Below are positions 35,971 through 44,247 of a stretch of DNA of 64,000 nucleotides, piece by piece. The notes beneath the pieces are model-generated. The model searched no databases. It saw only the letters and a program-made list of their open reading frames with translations, and had not been told where the DNA came from. A program made the position numbers and the translations under genes. Where the stretch lies: NCBI RefSeq assembly GCF_005869845.1, contig NZ_VAWF01000001.1, positions 1 through 64,000 on the forward strand. The letters run 5' to 3'. Source of the DNA: Fodinibius saliphilus. GTDB taxonomy: Bacteria; Bacteroidota; Rhodothermia; Balneolales; Balneolaceae. Every line of letters starts with the position of its first letter. The stretch's first letter is position 1.

Positions 35971-37125
35971 TTAGAAAACCGGAACAGGCATTCCCTCATA
36001 ATACTGATCAGGTGTTGAGTTCAGTATCTTTTCAATCGTTTGGGAGGAACGATCAATCCAGACTTCCAGAACCGGAGTTTTATTTATAGCCCGAAGCAAG
36101 ATGTCCAGATCTTTAGCCTGGCTCTCGGGACTAAAATGAGCCAGGGAGAAAATAATTTTGTAGCGGCTTTGGTCTTTATTACTGGGCCATTCATGGGTAG
36201 GCACTTGACCCTCCGGTATATACATTGGCACTTCAGACACAAATAGTGAAGCCGGCATCACATAATTAATAAACCGTTGATCCGGATCTTGAAATTCAAC
36301 CAAAGAGGCCGCCACAGAAGAATCGGATTTTACTATATGGACCATTTCTGAGATCTCATCAGCATCAATTTGGCCTAATGAAAGATATACTTCTTTCTCT
36401 GTTGTATAGGTATAGAGATTGTTTACTGAATAAAGATGAATAGCCCTTGCTGCGGAAAAAGCCATCATTAAAACACATAGATAAAGTCCAAGTGATGCTA
36501 TGATACGGCTCCATCTTTTATGAGGCCATGGCAACTTATAAAAAAGCTGTTCAATGACAGGTAAAAAAAACATCCCGGTTTGGGAGCAATAATCGCCATA
36601 GCCGTCAAACCTTTGCTTGCATGAGCCTTCTTCTATTCGGGCGAGGAAGAAGTATGCAAAGCATACCGTTACAAATCCAAGCAACACAAGATAACGGGGC
36701 CAGACCAGCACCATTCCAAAGCTGGATATCATAAGTGCAAGGTATTGCGGGTGCCGGATGTGGTTATAGATGCCACCGAAAACGGCACCACTATTTTTCA
36801 GTTTACTCCAGTAGATTTGAGCAGCGCCTATTAGGAAAGCCGCAAATCCTCCCAGAAACAACGTCATGCCAATCATTTCATGCCAAGTTATGAATACCGA
36901 TTGCGTTTCACGAGCAATGTGGGGCATAAAAAAGCTGATAAGCCAGCTGGTAGAACCTGTAAGATTCAGCGTGTCAAGGCCCGGTCCATAGATGCTGTAA
37001 ATATACGCAGCAAAGGGACTGAACATATAAAAGAATTCAAATGCGATCAGTCCATAAAATATGATACTGGCCCAAAAGGCACCACGTGTGACGTTCTTCG
37101 TTGAATTGTTTTTCTCTTGTTCCAT
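35971..37125 (-). CDS. Isoprenylcysteine-methyltransferase-like membrane protein
   Basis: A 384-residue membrane protein. The N-terminal half has five to six helices and the signature of the ICMT/NnrU/phospholipid methyltransferase group: YNHIRHPQYLALM (about 121-133) followed by RIEEGSCKQRFDGYGDYCSQ (about 168-187). This suggests SAM-dependent methylation at the membrane. After two more helices, a ~140-residue domain of unknown type follows (VYLSLGQIDADEISEMVHIV). It lies 4 bp after the SDR gene. Its stop is 60 bp from the R'' half of attC site c, so it is the last gene of this large cassette. Confidence 0.75.
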   Translation of the reverse strand: MEQEKNNSTKNVTRGAFWASIIFYGLIAFEFFYMFSPFAAYIYSIYGPGLDTLNLTGSTSWLISFFMPHIARETQSVFITWHEMIGMTLFLGGFAAFLIGAAQIYWSKLKNSGAVFGGIYNHIRHPQYLALMISSFGMVLVWPRYLVLLGFVTVCFAYFFLARIEEGSCKQRFDGYGDYCSQTGMFFLPVIEQLFYKLPWPHKRWSRIIASLGLYLCVLMMAFSAARAIHLYSVNNLYTYTTEKEVYLSLGQIDADEISEMVHIVKSDSSVAASLVEFQDPDQRFINYVMPASLFVSEVPMYIPEGQVPTHEWPSNKDQSRYKIIFSLAHFSPESQAKDLDILLRAINKTPVLEVWIDRSSQTIEKILNSTPDQYYEGMPVPVF

Positions 37126-37129
37126 CGGT

Positions 37130-37867
37130 TTATAAGCTATTTAGTTTACGGAAGGCAAGCTTTGGAGCAAGACGTGATAACAGATATAGCATCTTCACTT
37201 TTCCTACTTGTATTTCCTTATCTCCCTTCTCTAATCCTTTAATCATTTTTTCAACGGCTTCTTCAACAGTAATTGCTATATCTGGCGGATTACCTTGATG
37301 CCAGGGCGTATCCACTGCCGGAAATTGGACTTCAATGATATTAATTAAGGAATCAGAGGATTGTGACCTCAGCACCTGCACAAATGAATGCAAGGCTGAT
37401 TTGGTAGCATTATAGAATGGATAAATAGTACGCGGTACATAAACCAGTCCGGTAGTAATGGTTATAATCGACGGATTTTTATTATTCCTAAGGATAGGGG
37501 CGAATAGTTTGGAGAGCCGAATGGGAGCCATCAGATTGGTCTGAATTTCGGCATCGGCTTTATCAAGAATATCGTCATCTCGAAAAAAATTTTCGATGTG
37601 GACGATAGCGGCATTATTGATCAATATATTGCAATCGGGATGTTTCTCCAACACCCAGTTGCGCAGTCGTTCACAATCCGACGGCTTTGAAATATCACAT
37701 TGCAGGTATTTGATTTGCGGCAATTTCTTCTTAGCCAGTTTCAGCTTATCTGCCGTTCGTCCGCAAATTAGCACCTTATTATTACGTTCGATGAGTCTTT
37801 GGGCCAACTCCAGGCCGATGCCGGAACTTCCGCCGGTTATAAGGATAGTATTGTTTTCAAGTACCAT
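37130..37867 (-). CDS. SDR family oxidoreductase, DltE-like
   Basis: A 245-residue short-chain dehydrogenase. TGGSSGIG near residue 9, an NNAA motif near 82, and the catalytic YNATK (about 146-150). The pattern resembles DltE/YbbO-like SDRs. The ATG at 37867 (MVLENNTILIT) is chosen over the open extension to 37912, which has no protein-like sequence. It is followed after 4 bp by the methyltransferase-like gene, so they are co-transcribed. Function in this group is unknown. Confidence 0.85.
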   Translation of the reverse strand: MVLENNTILITGGSSGIGLELAQRLIERNNKVLICGRTADKLKLAKKKLPQIKYLQCDISKPSDCERLRNWVLEKHPDCNILINNAAIVHIENFFRDDDILDKADAEIQTNLMAPIRLSKLFAPILRNNKNPSIITITTGLVYVPRTIYPFYNATKSALHSFVQVLRSQSSDSLINIIEVQFPAVDTPWHQGNPPDIAITVEEAVEKMIKGLEKGDKEIQVGKVKMLYLLSRLAPKLAFRKLNSL

Positions 37868-37934
37868 GATCGTTGTATTCGTTTTGATTATGGTACAATC
37901 TACAGACCCCAAGGCGGGCAGACATTGATCTATG

Positions 37935-38516
37935 TTAAGAGGTCTGTTTTTTTCTTATCCGGCTGAGCGATTCGGGTGCAATGCCTATATAAGAAGCGAT
38001 AATATGCTGTTTGATCCTTTTTTCGAGATCAGGATATCGTCTCAGAAATGTGAGGTACCGCTGCTCGGCATCCATCAATAGAAACTCCCGCTCTCTGCGT
38101 ACTTTGGCCACGTATCCTTTCTGGAGAAGTGCCACCAAGAATTCATTCCAGCAGGGATCTTCAGAAAACAGCTGTCTAAATTTATCGTAATCTACCATTT
38201 CGATTACTGCATCCTCCAGTGCCTCAATGGAATAGTGAGCCGGACTATTTTCAAGGAGAGCATCATAAGCACTTAGTACCGAACGACTGTCAAAAAAACC
38301 TTTGGTGAATTCTACGCCTTCTTCAGTCGTGTAGAAATACCTAAATAGGCCTTGGTTTACAAAGGCAATATTTCGGGAAATCCGGCCAGCCTTCACAAAG
38401 AATTCTCCACTGTTTATATGTTTTATAGAAAGAAGAGCAATGAATTTTTCTTCCTGTTCGGGTGGTAAATCCGTAATCGTTTTAATTAGCGCTATAAATC
38501 CGCTTTGCTTATTCAT
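37935..38516 (-). CDS. Crp/Fnr family transcriptional regulator
   Basis: A 193-residue regulator. The cyclic-nucleotide-binding-like beta roll covers about 20-115 (FVKAGRISRNIAFVNQGLFR, YFYTTEEGVEFTKGFF). A helix then leads to a short winged-helix with HIIASYIGIAPESLSRIRKK as recognition region. Bacteroidota have many such Crp-like proteins without a clear cAMP site. It lies 67 bp upstream of the SDR gene on the same strand and probably controls the neighbours, an inference from position. Confidence 0.86.
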   Translation of the reverse strand: MNKQSGFIALIKTITDLPPEQEEKFIALLSIKHINSGEFFVKAGRISRNIAFVNQGLFRYFYTTEEGVEFTKGFFDSRSVLSAYDALLENSPAHYSIEALEDAVIEMVDYDKFRQLFSEDPCWNEFLVALLQKGYVAKVRREREFLLMDAEQRYLTFLRRYPDLEKRIKQHIIASYIGIAPESLSRIRKKQTS

Positions 38517-38551
38517 TAGATAGTCTATTATGACTTAATTCTTATTACAGT

Positions 38552-39028
38552 TTAGTCTGAAATAGATTCATTTCTATTCGACATTTGAATAGAATATTTC
38601 CATGATCCATCATCTTGTCGTTCAAGTATCCAGAGAAATTTCCCCTCGTAAGCCATGGTTTCTCCACTGGATTTTAAGGTTACTCTATCGGTAAAAGTCC
38701 CCCGTTGAATGGCCCAATCCCCAGAGACTATAATTTCTTCAGATCGTGTGTTATGCTCAAATTCTTCCATTTTCCCGAACATAGCAATAAGAGCTTCCCG
38801 GACATCTTCTTTTCCTTCGATAGCTGGCATATCCGGGAGCATTGCAACAAAATCATCGGTTCTGATTGCCATAAGTGAATCCACATTACCTGCTCGTGCA
38901 GCCTCTAATTCTGTTTCTCGCAGCTCATCTATTAAGACAATGTCTTCTTCGTATTGGCTCTTGTTGTAATCTTTCTGAGTACATGAACCAAAAAAAAATG
39001 TCAATGTGATCAGTATAAATACTTTCAT
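38552..39028 (-). CDS. NTF2-like/DUF4440 lipoprotein 1
   Basis: A 158-residue lipoprotein with lipobox FFGSC (Cys16) and an NTF2-like fold of the SnoaL/DUF4440 type: LIDELRETELEAARAGNVDSL, then DFVAMLPDMPAIEGKEDVREAL and a final strand LWILERQDDGSWKYSI. The ATG at 39028 has a GGAGGATTT ribosome-binding site; the longer frame to 39052 does not. It follows another protein of the same fold by 60 bp and likely arose with it. Substrate unknown. Confidence 0.8.
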   Translation of the reverse strand: MKVFILITLTFFFGSCTQKDYNKSQYEEDIVLIDELRETELEAARAGNVDSLMAIRTDDFVAMLPDMPAIEGKEDVREALIAMFGKMEEFEHNTRSEEIIVSGDWAIQRGTFTDRVTLKSSGETMAYEGKFLWILERQDDGSWKYSIQMSNRNESISD

Positions 39029-39088
39029 AAATCCTCCATAATAATTTTTCATTTTACTGAAAAGTAGTTGTCAGTCAGCGTTATTTAT

Positions 39089-39583
39089 TCACCAATCTAC
39101 CTGTTCCCATGCGTGCCATGCTATACGCCACTTTCCGTCTGGCTGTTTTTGTAATACATCAACGTACCGGCTTGTCGACAGTAAGGTATCTACTTGTCCT
39201 TTAATCTGGATTTTAGTTGTTCCAGTAAATCGACGTGCAGCCATATCTCCATCAATTAGGATTACTGGTTCCTCATATACAACATCGAGTATTTCGATAT
39301 TGCTGAAGGCATTTTTGTAAAATCCTAAGGCCGAATCACGACCTTGAATAACACTCCTGCCTGGAGGAATCAGTACCGGGTCATCAATAAATAGTTCTAG
39401 ATATTGGGTGAGTATGGAATCTGTTGAAACCCCTGCACTTACCAATTCTTCAATGGTATCCATCTGATCTGCTATCATGGCTTCATCGCTCTTGATTTTA
39501 TTTTCAGAAACTTGGTTGCAGGCAAGCAATGTGCAAGTTAGCATTAAAACTAAAATTCTATTATATCCCATAATGCTTTTCAT
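39089..39583 (-). CDS. NTF2-like/DUF4440 lipoprotein 2
   Basis: A 164-residue lipoprotein (lipobox LLAC) with an NTF2-like domain: DTIEELVSAGVSTDSILTQY, LIPPGRSVIQGRDSALGFY and the closing strand DGKWRIAWHAWEQVDW. The ATG at 39583 opens directly after R' of attC site d (39597-39603), so this is the first gene of a five-gene block (39583 down to 35971) that ends at attC site c. The open frame extends to a GTG at 39598 inside the R' box. Confidence 0.8.
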   Translation of the reverse strand: MKSIMGYNRILVLMLTCTLLACNQVSENKIKSDEAMIADQMDTIEELVSAGVSTDSILTQYLELFIDDPVLIPPGRSVIQGRDSALGFYKNAFSNIEILDVVYEEPVILIDGDMAARRFTGTTKIQIKGQVDTLLSTSRYVDVLQKQPDGKWRIAWHAWEQVDW

Positions 39584-39596
39584 ATTTGTTAATGCC

Positions 39597-39723
39597 ACAT
39601 AACGACATTGCGCATAAGCTGCACGCGAATAAATGTTGAATTAGCAACTAACGAAAGAAGAGACTTAAAACCAAGAGGGGTAAAGAATTGGCGAGGCGTG
39701 TCCGCTTAATGCGCGGGTTAGGC
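39597..39723 (-). repeat. attC site d
   Basis: An intact attC-like site of 127 bp. On the minus strand: R'' GCCTAAC (39723-39717), arm CCGCGCATTAAGCGGACACGC, variable middle, arm GCGTGCAGCTTATGCGC, R' GTTATGT (39603-39597). The arms pair with two extrahelical bases, the strand-choice mark of attC sites. It ends 1 bp from the stop of the upstream cassette gene (39724). Confidence 0.88.
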
Positions 39724-40254
39724 TTACGTTTGATCTTGACTTACAGTTTCTTCTTTAAGTTTGACTGCCGTACCGGTAGCAACTAAGAATAACATTGATC
39801 TTCCTGAACCTGAAAATTCACTATAATCTAAATCGATAGCGACTACTGCATCAGCTCCAAGTTTATAGGCTTGCTCTCGAATATCTTGAAAAGCAGTTGA
39901 CTTCAAATCTTTAAGAATCTTTTGAGTAGAAACACTTTGCCCACCAACTAAATCTCTGACATTCGTAAAAATATCACGAAACATATTCATACCCAGAGCT
40001 GATTCAGAACTAATTACTCCCAAGCGTTCTTCAATTGCTAAGTCTTTTGTATTTGTTTCTGTAGTTAAAATAATCTTTTCAAGATCATCTGGATCTATTG
40101 ATGGTTCAGGTTCAAAGTTGGGATCTTCGGCTAAAGATTTAGCTTTAAGCTCATCATAATGTTTTTCGTGACAATCAGAGCAAATAGACATATCACCAAT
40201 TGAATAGCTGGTACTCCAAACTGAAATTTTTTCTCCACAATTGTCACATTCCAT
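39724..40254 (-). CDS. Zinc-ribbon YbjQ-family (DUF74) protein
   Basis: A 176-residue protein. The N-terminal zinc ribbon has CDNC near residue 3 and CSDCHEKH near 24. After a Pro/Asp-rich linker comes a YbjQ_1 (heavy-metal-binding/DUF74) domain: IILTTETNTKDLAIEERLGVIS, DIREQAYKLGADAVVAIDLDY. YbjQ proteins form pentameric rings of unknown role. It occupies one cassette, starting 25 bp after attC e and ending at attC d. Confidence 0.82.
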   Translation of the reverse strand: MECDNCGEKISVWSTSYSIGDMSICSDCHEKHYDELKAKSLAEDPNFEPEPSIDPDDLEKIILTTETNTKDLAIEERLGVISSESALGMNMFRDIFTNVRDLVGGQSVSTQKILKDLKSTAFQDIREQAYKLGADAVVAIDLDYSEFSGSGRSMLFLVATGTAVKLKEETVSQDQT

Positions 40255-40279
40255 AAATAGCTGAATTTTGATTTAGTAA

Positions 40280-40406
40280 GCCTAACGACCTGGCGCTTAA
40301 GGTGCGCGCGGATTAACGTTGATCTGTTAAATAATGAACGGTAAGGTAAAAAGCCAAAAAGTGGCAAGATCTGGCGAGGCGCGTCCCCTTGAAGCGCTGG
40401 TTAGTG
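40280..40406 (-). repeat. attC site e
   Basis: An intact site of 127 bp. Minus strand: R'' CACTAAC (40406-40400), arm CCAGCGCTTCAAGGGGACGCGCC, variable middle, arm GCGCGCACCTTAAGCGCCAG, R' GTTAGGC (40286-40280), which fits GTTRRRY exactly. Arm sequence differs from d and g (GCGCTT in place of GCGCAT) on both sides, so pairing is kept by joint changes. Confidence 0.88.
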
Positions 40407-40413
40407 TGCTGTA

Positions 40414-41214
40414 TTATTTGCTTAAAGAGACTTCTTGTTTAAATAGTTTGGCAATTTTTGCAAATCTTTTTCTATAGTCCTTATCACCTTTGCCATGCAA
40501 TAAGTTATGGATGGATTTAAAATAATCGAATACAACACGTCTAAAGCCAAAGTTCGAATTGGTTAAACATTCAGGTATTAAAACACTTGTAATTAACACT
40601 GAATTATTGATAATGGTCTGGTCCTCAAATTTGTCATAAGGATTGGGTTCTAACTTTGTAAGAGTGTGAAATTCAGAATATCCATCAAAATAAGTTGGAT
40701 GAACTCGTCTTGATGCATAGTCGTACCCAAATTTATACAGGAATCCTAAGTCATTTTCTTTTAAGACTGTTTTAGGATCAGGTTTATTCCAACCCTCTGA
40801 ATTCTGTTTATATTTTCGGTACTTTTTTCTTTCCTCTTTTGAAATCTGGAACAACGGATCTTCTAATATTCCTTCAAGTGATTGGTCACTTCTTGCATTG
40901 TTAACATGTTCAAAGTTTGCAATAAGCGTTTCGAATTTAAATTCCTGAAATAAATCATTCTTACTTAAGTAGTAAACGTGAACTAATCTATCAAGTAATG
41001 AACGGTATAAGATTAAAGCGTTATCATAATACTCTTTTTGGTAAAGAGATAATATCGAATCAAGCAAAGAACTGGCTTTAGCAATACAATTTCGCAAATA
41101 AAAATCCTTTGATTTGTCTGCTTTCTCAGCTAAATCAAATATCAACATTGGAGCTAAGGCAACAATATTTTTAGAGCACTCAATTATTTCTTTTTCAGGA
41201 ATTTTTGATTGCAT
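40414..41214 (-). CDS. DUF5677-like protein
   Basis: A 266-residue helical soluble protein. Segments such as ASSLLDSILSLYQKEYYDNALILYRSLLDRLVHVYYL and YDYASRRVHPTYFDG fit the DUF5677 type, with a conserved RSLLD and a SRRVHP motif. Function unknown; members occur in mobile and accessory regions. It fills one cassette: ATG 24 bp after R' of attC f, stop 8 bp before R'' of attC e. Confidence 0.75.
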   Translation of the reverse strand: MQSKIPEKEIIECSKNIVALAPMLIFDLAEKADKSKDFYLRNCIAKASSLLDSILSLYQKEYYDNALILYRSLLDRLVHVYYLSKNDLFQEFKFETLIANFEHVNNARSDQSLEGILEDPLFQISKEERKKYRKYKQNSEGWNKPDPKTVLKENDLGFLYKFGYDYASRRVHPTYFDGYSEFHTLTKLEPNPYDKFEDQTIINNSVLITSVLIPECLTNSNFGFRRVVFDYFKSIHNLLHGKGDKDYRKRFAKIAKLFKQEVSLSK

Positions 41215-41237
41215 TTGAAATGGATTTTACAAAAGCA

Positions 41238-41365
41238 CACTAACGACATTGCGCATAAGCTGCAGGCGCCAGAGTGTCGAATTAATTACAAAATGAAAGG
41301 TTAACTAATAAATGGGAGGCGGGCAAGGATTGGCGAGGCCTGTCCGCTTAATGCGCTGGTTATAG
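41238..41365 (-). repeat. attC site f
   Basis: An intact site of 128 bp. Minus strand: R'' CTATAAC (41365-41359), arm CAGCGCATTAAGCGGACAGGC, middle, arm GCCTGCAGCTTATGCGC, R' GTTAGTG (41244-41238). The middle part (AATTAATTACAAAATGAAAG on the plus strand) is shared with site h only. Confidence 0.87.
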
Positions 41366-41372
41366 AGCAAGT

Positions 41373-42041
41373 CTAATAAAGTTCCTTAATTTCAGGATTT
41401 TCATTTTTCAACTTGCAGCACTCTTCTTTCGTTACATTTTCAAAACCGACAAGTTGAAAGTTGGATTTAAAAATTAAATAAGCAGTCATAAATAAAGACA
41501 CTACAAAAAAAGAACTAACTATATAGAACAAAGTTATTGCGTCTATATCGTAATAATGATAACCATATTCAGTTGCTCTAATTGAGAAAAAACAAAGTAT
41601 AATTGTGAGGGCAAAGAGTGAAATAACCCACATGGACAAACACTTTATACCTTTTTTATAATTTTTAGTCTCAATAAACTTTGGCAAAATATGCTTACAA
41701 TAACCATGGATTGTTTTGTTATTTGTCTTAGTTTCCTTGATTGCAATCCTTATTAAACCTTCTTCAACTCCATAAATATTATTTCGGTCAATTGAACCTC
41801 TCAGTCTTCTATAGTATTTATCACATAATTCGGGTATCTCTGGTAATTCAGGTAACTGAGGACTTTCGATTTTCCCGTTTTTAATCTCAGTTTGAGATTT
41901 AAATACTGCTTTTCCTTGGCCAATCAATAAGTCCTTTATTTTTTCCAATCTAAAAAAGGCATAAACACTAACCAATGCTATGAAAATGCCACTTGCCTGA
42001 ATATATTGGCCAAATAGATCAATTAAGGTTTGTTCAGACAT
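41373..42041 (-). CDS. Cassette-borne membrane protein of unknown function
   Basis: A 222-residue protein (230 from the upstream ATG at 42065). An N-terminal helix (YIQASGIFIALVSVYAFF), a cytoplasmic helical middle with PQLPELPEIPELCDKYYRRL, then two closely spaced helices near residues 138-185 (LSMWVISLFALTIILCFFS and ITLFYIVSSFFVVSLFMTAY). No known family seen. It fills the cassette between attC f and g; the stop lies 8 bp from R'' of f. Confidence 0.68.
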   Translation of the reverse strand: MSEQTLIDLFGQYIQASGIFIALVSVYAFFRLEKIKDLLIGQGKAVFKSQTEIKNGKIESPQLPELPEIPELCDKYYRRLRGSIDRNNIYGVEEGLIRIAIKETKTNNKTIHGYCKHILPKFIETKNYKKGIKCLSMWVISLFALTIILCFFSIRATEYGYHYYDIDAITLFYIVSSFFVVSLFMTAYLIFKSNFQLVGFENVTKEECCKLKNENPEIKELY

Positions 42042-42077
42042 AACTTGATTTGTAGTTAGTTGCAATTAAGATTTGCT

Positions 42078-42204
42078 CTATAACGACATTGCGCATAAGC
42101 TGCACGCGAATGAATGTTGATTTATTAAATAACGAACGGAGAGCTAAAAAGCCAGAAAATGGCAAGCCCAGGCGAGGCGTGTCCGCTTAATGCGCGGGTT
42201 AGGC
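42078..42204 (-). repeat. attC site g
   Basis: An intact site of 127 bp. Minus strand: R'' GCCTAAC (42204-42198), arm CCGCGCATTAAGCGGACACGC, middle shared with b, c and e, arm GCGTGCAGCTTATGCGC, R' GTTATAG (42084-42078). It is close to site d in both arms but differs in the middle. Confidence 0.88.
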
Positions 42205-42213
42205 TGCTGCGAA

Positions 42214-43083
42214 TTATTCTTCACTAAAGATTGTGACTCTATTTAAATCTGTTGGTGGTTCTTCTAATTCATTATTTAATAGTCCAATTACATAACTAGG
42301 TGGATTTCTAGTAGGCTCAATATTATTGTAGGCTTCGATTAGCTCAGAAGATATTCCGTCTCCTTCCGATTCTTTGTCAATTTGATTTGAAAATACTTCA
42401 TCTTTGTCTCTCTCAAGGATCACATTTCTCCAGTAGTTATAAATTTTGGTAACTAACCCATCATTGTTGTAGCTGTATCCTTGACAACAGACTAAACAAT
42501 GCCAAGGAGAAAGATCATTAATTATTTCCGATAATTTATTTGTTTCATTTTGGTTTCTAAAATTGATGACTTTGAATGCTGATAAAATGGAACAGCCAAA
42601 ACTTTCAGGCGTAGGACCAAAGGTTCCACATCTCCAATTTATACGTACTGAATTATTTGGCCATTGGGCATATAAACAGTAAAGCGGGATTCTTTTAGGA
42701 CTATTATTCAAAGCTCTTTCTACAAGTTTATCGGATTGATAAACTCGAAAAGAGTTACCATTTGCACCTTTTTTCTTGGTGTAATAATGTAAATGTGCAA
42801 ACTTTGAGGATTCTAATTCAATAATTTTAGCTTGTACTCGAAACCCAAGCCACAAACCATTTTTATCTCTAAACCACCATTCCCAATCAGCCCCAGTTTT
42901 TCCTTCTTTGGCCTTAGTGAATGTCTTAGTAAATATCTTTCCAGAATGCCTTGTTTTTAATTCTAGAACGTTAAAATCTGTTATCGTTTCTTCTCCAATT
43001 TGATAATCTACACCACGTCCTTTCTGTAAGACATCCCAAGTTCGAAAAGCCAAACTCCTAAAGGTGTTACATAAATAATTCAT
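42214..43083 (-). CDS. DUF6615-like protein
   Basis: A 289-residue soluble protein. The N-terminal part has IGEETITDFNVLELKTRH and the compact motif KTGADWEWWFRDKNGLWLG followed by FRVQAKII, which I recall as DUF6615. A Cys-rich region (WHCLVCCQGYSY) follows. Conserved Glu/Asp and Gln-x-Lys (VQAK) resemble restriction-endonuclease-like cores, so a nuclease is possible, but that is inference. The gene fills one cassette between attC h and g. Confidence 0.72.
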   Translation of the reverse strand: MNYLCNTFRSLAFRTWDVLQKGRGVDYQIGEETITDFNVLELKTRHSGKIFTKTFTKAKEGKTGADWEWWFRDKNGLWLGFRVQAKIIELESSKFAHLHYYTKKKGANGNSFRVYQSDKLVERALNNSPKRIPLYCLYAQWPNNSVRINWRCGTFGPTPESFGCSILSAFKVINFRNQNETNKLSEIINDLSPWHCLVCCQGYSYNNDGLVTKIYNYWRNVILERDKDEVFSNQIDKESEGDGISSELIEAYNNIEPTRNPPSYVIGLLNNELEEPPTDLNRVTIFSEE

Positions 43084-43112
43084 GCAAATTTTTTAAGGTT
43101 GAGTTTAAAGCA

Positions 43113-43242
43113 GCCTAACGATATGGCGCATAACCGGCAGGCGCCAGGATGTTGAATTTATTACAAAACGAAAGATTAACTAATAAATGAAAGGGAGGCA
43201 AGTAGATGGCGAGGCCTGTCCGCGTTAATGCGCGGGTTAGCT
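43113..43242 (-). repeat. attC site h
   Basis: An intact site of 130 bp. Minus strand: R'' AGCTAAC (43242-43236), arm CCGCGCATTAACGCGGACAGGC, middle shared with f, arm GCCTGCCGGTTATGCGCC, R' GTTAGGC (43119-43113). It is the site nearest the presumed entry end of the array. Confidence 0.87.
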
Positions 43243-43252
43243 GTATTTTATC

Positions 43253-43630
43253 TTACTGCGCTATGAAAAAATGATCTGTTTTCTGTTGATAAGGCACGTA
43301 AAGATTTACGATATAATATTCATCTGATTCGAAGGGGAAACTTCCTCGATAATAATTTTCAGAATCAACAGCAGTTTTTTTCCATTCATCTTCTAATTTA
43401 CCAACGTATTTATCTTCTGTTGCCATTAGGTTGATTTCACTTTGTATTGCCATATCCCACTGTTCTTTAACGTCACACCTGTAAGTTTCACCAACAAAGC
43501 TTCTTCCCTCAATAACAGTAGAAAGTTCACCGTTAAAATTATTACAGATGTATTCTGCAGGAGATTGACCGAATAAGTTTCCTGTAGAAATCGCTGTTAT
43601 AAAAATGAGCGTCCCAATCAAAGTCTTCAT
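43253..43630 (-). CDS. Cassette-borne small exported protein
   Basis: A 125-residue exported protein with a signal peptide (LIGTLIFITAISTGNLFGQ). The mature part holds two cysteines (YICNNF and YRCDVKEQW), which may form a disulphide, and a run of alternating charged and aromatic residues. Family unknown. It shares a cassette with the gene at 43679 and ends 11 bp from R'' of attC h. Confidence 0.65.
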   Translation of the reverse strand: MKTLIGTLIFITAISTGNLFGQSPAEYICNNFNGELSTVIEGRSFVGETYRCDVKEQWDMAIQSEINLMATEDKYVGKLEDEWKKTAVDSENYYRGSFPFESDEYYIVNLYVPYQQKTDHFFIAQ

Positions 43631-43678
43631 AATGGTTAGAATATTTAGTTAAGATTTTAGAAAAAGTTTTTCAATTTT

Positions 43679-44203
43679 TTATTGAAGGAAGGCAAATCGA
43701 ATACCGAAAGTAATTTCTCTGAGTGTATTGTAACCTATAAATCCGAAAGTGCTGTCTGAAAATTCGTAGCCTGCATTTACACCAATTCCACCTGTTAATT
43801 CAGATTCAGCCATGTGGTAACCACCTTCGCTAAATCTGTTATCTTCATAATTCGTGTATTCATTTTGACTACCCAATGAAAGTTCTCCTCCGACAATTAT
43901 TTTATTTTCGAAGTGATAATTGTATCCAAAATCTATAGACCAAAAGTAACTTCCATTTCCTATCACAGTTCGCCCATAATTTGGTTCACGTTCTTCAACT
44001 TTTTCACCTAAAGCGTCTGAAAATTGATAGCTTCCACCAAAATGAAATGAGCTGTTATCATTTAAATAAAAGAAATCACCGTAAAGCGAGGAAGACGTAC
44101 CAAAACCAGCACTCATACCAAAATTTTGGGCTAAAGCTTCATTGGCATTGAAAATTGAAATGATACAAAATATTGTAGATAGAAATATGATTTTCTTGAA
44201 CAT
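43679..44203 (-). CDS. Cassette-borne outer-membrane beta-barrel-like protein
   Basis: A 174-residue protein with a signal peptide (IIFLSTIFCIISIFNANEALAQ) and a beta-strand pattern rich in Gly, Tyr and Phe (GMSAGFGTSSSLYGDFFYL, SIDFGYNYHFENKIIVGGEL). The C-terminal strand ITFGIRFAFLQ ends with an aromatic residue followed by Leu-Gln. This suggests a small porin-like barrel. First gene of the cassette: its ATG is 38 bp after the GTTAGCT core at 44247-44241. Confidence 0.68.
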   Translation of the reverse strand: MFKKIIFLSTIFCIISIFNANEALAQNFGMSAGFGTSSSLYGDFFYLNDNSSFHFGGSYQFSDALGEKVEEREPNYGRTVIGNGSYFWSIDFGYNYHFENKIIVGGELSLGSQNEYTNYEDNRFSEGGYHMAESELTGGIGVNAGYEFSDSTFGFIGYNTLREITFGIRFAFLQ

Positions 44204-44240
44204 ATGATCGTAAATTGATTCCAGATGAATTCTTAAATAC

Positions 44241-44247
44241 AGCTAAC
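44241..44247 (-). other. Cassette boundary core (GTTAGCT) at the array entry
   Basis: The minus strand reads GTTAGCT here, the same core as in R' of sites b and c. No attC arm precedes it, so it is either the attI-type entry core or the remnant of a lost attC. Confidence 0.5.

Noticed and set aside
32996-43242. The repeats as a CRISPR array
   Set aside because: Repeats are ~120 bp with a variable middle, spaced 0.5-4 kb apart by genes; CRISPR repeats are short and evenly spaced.
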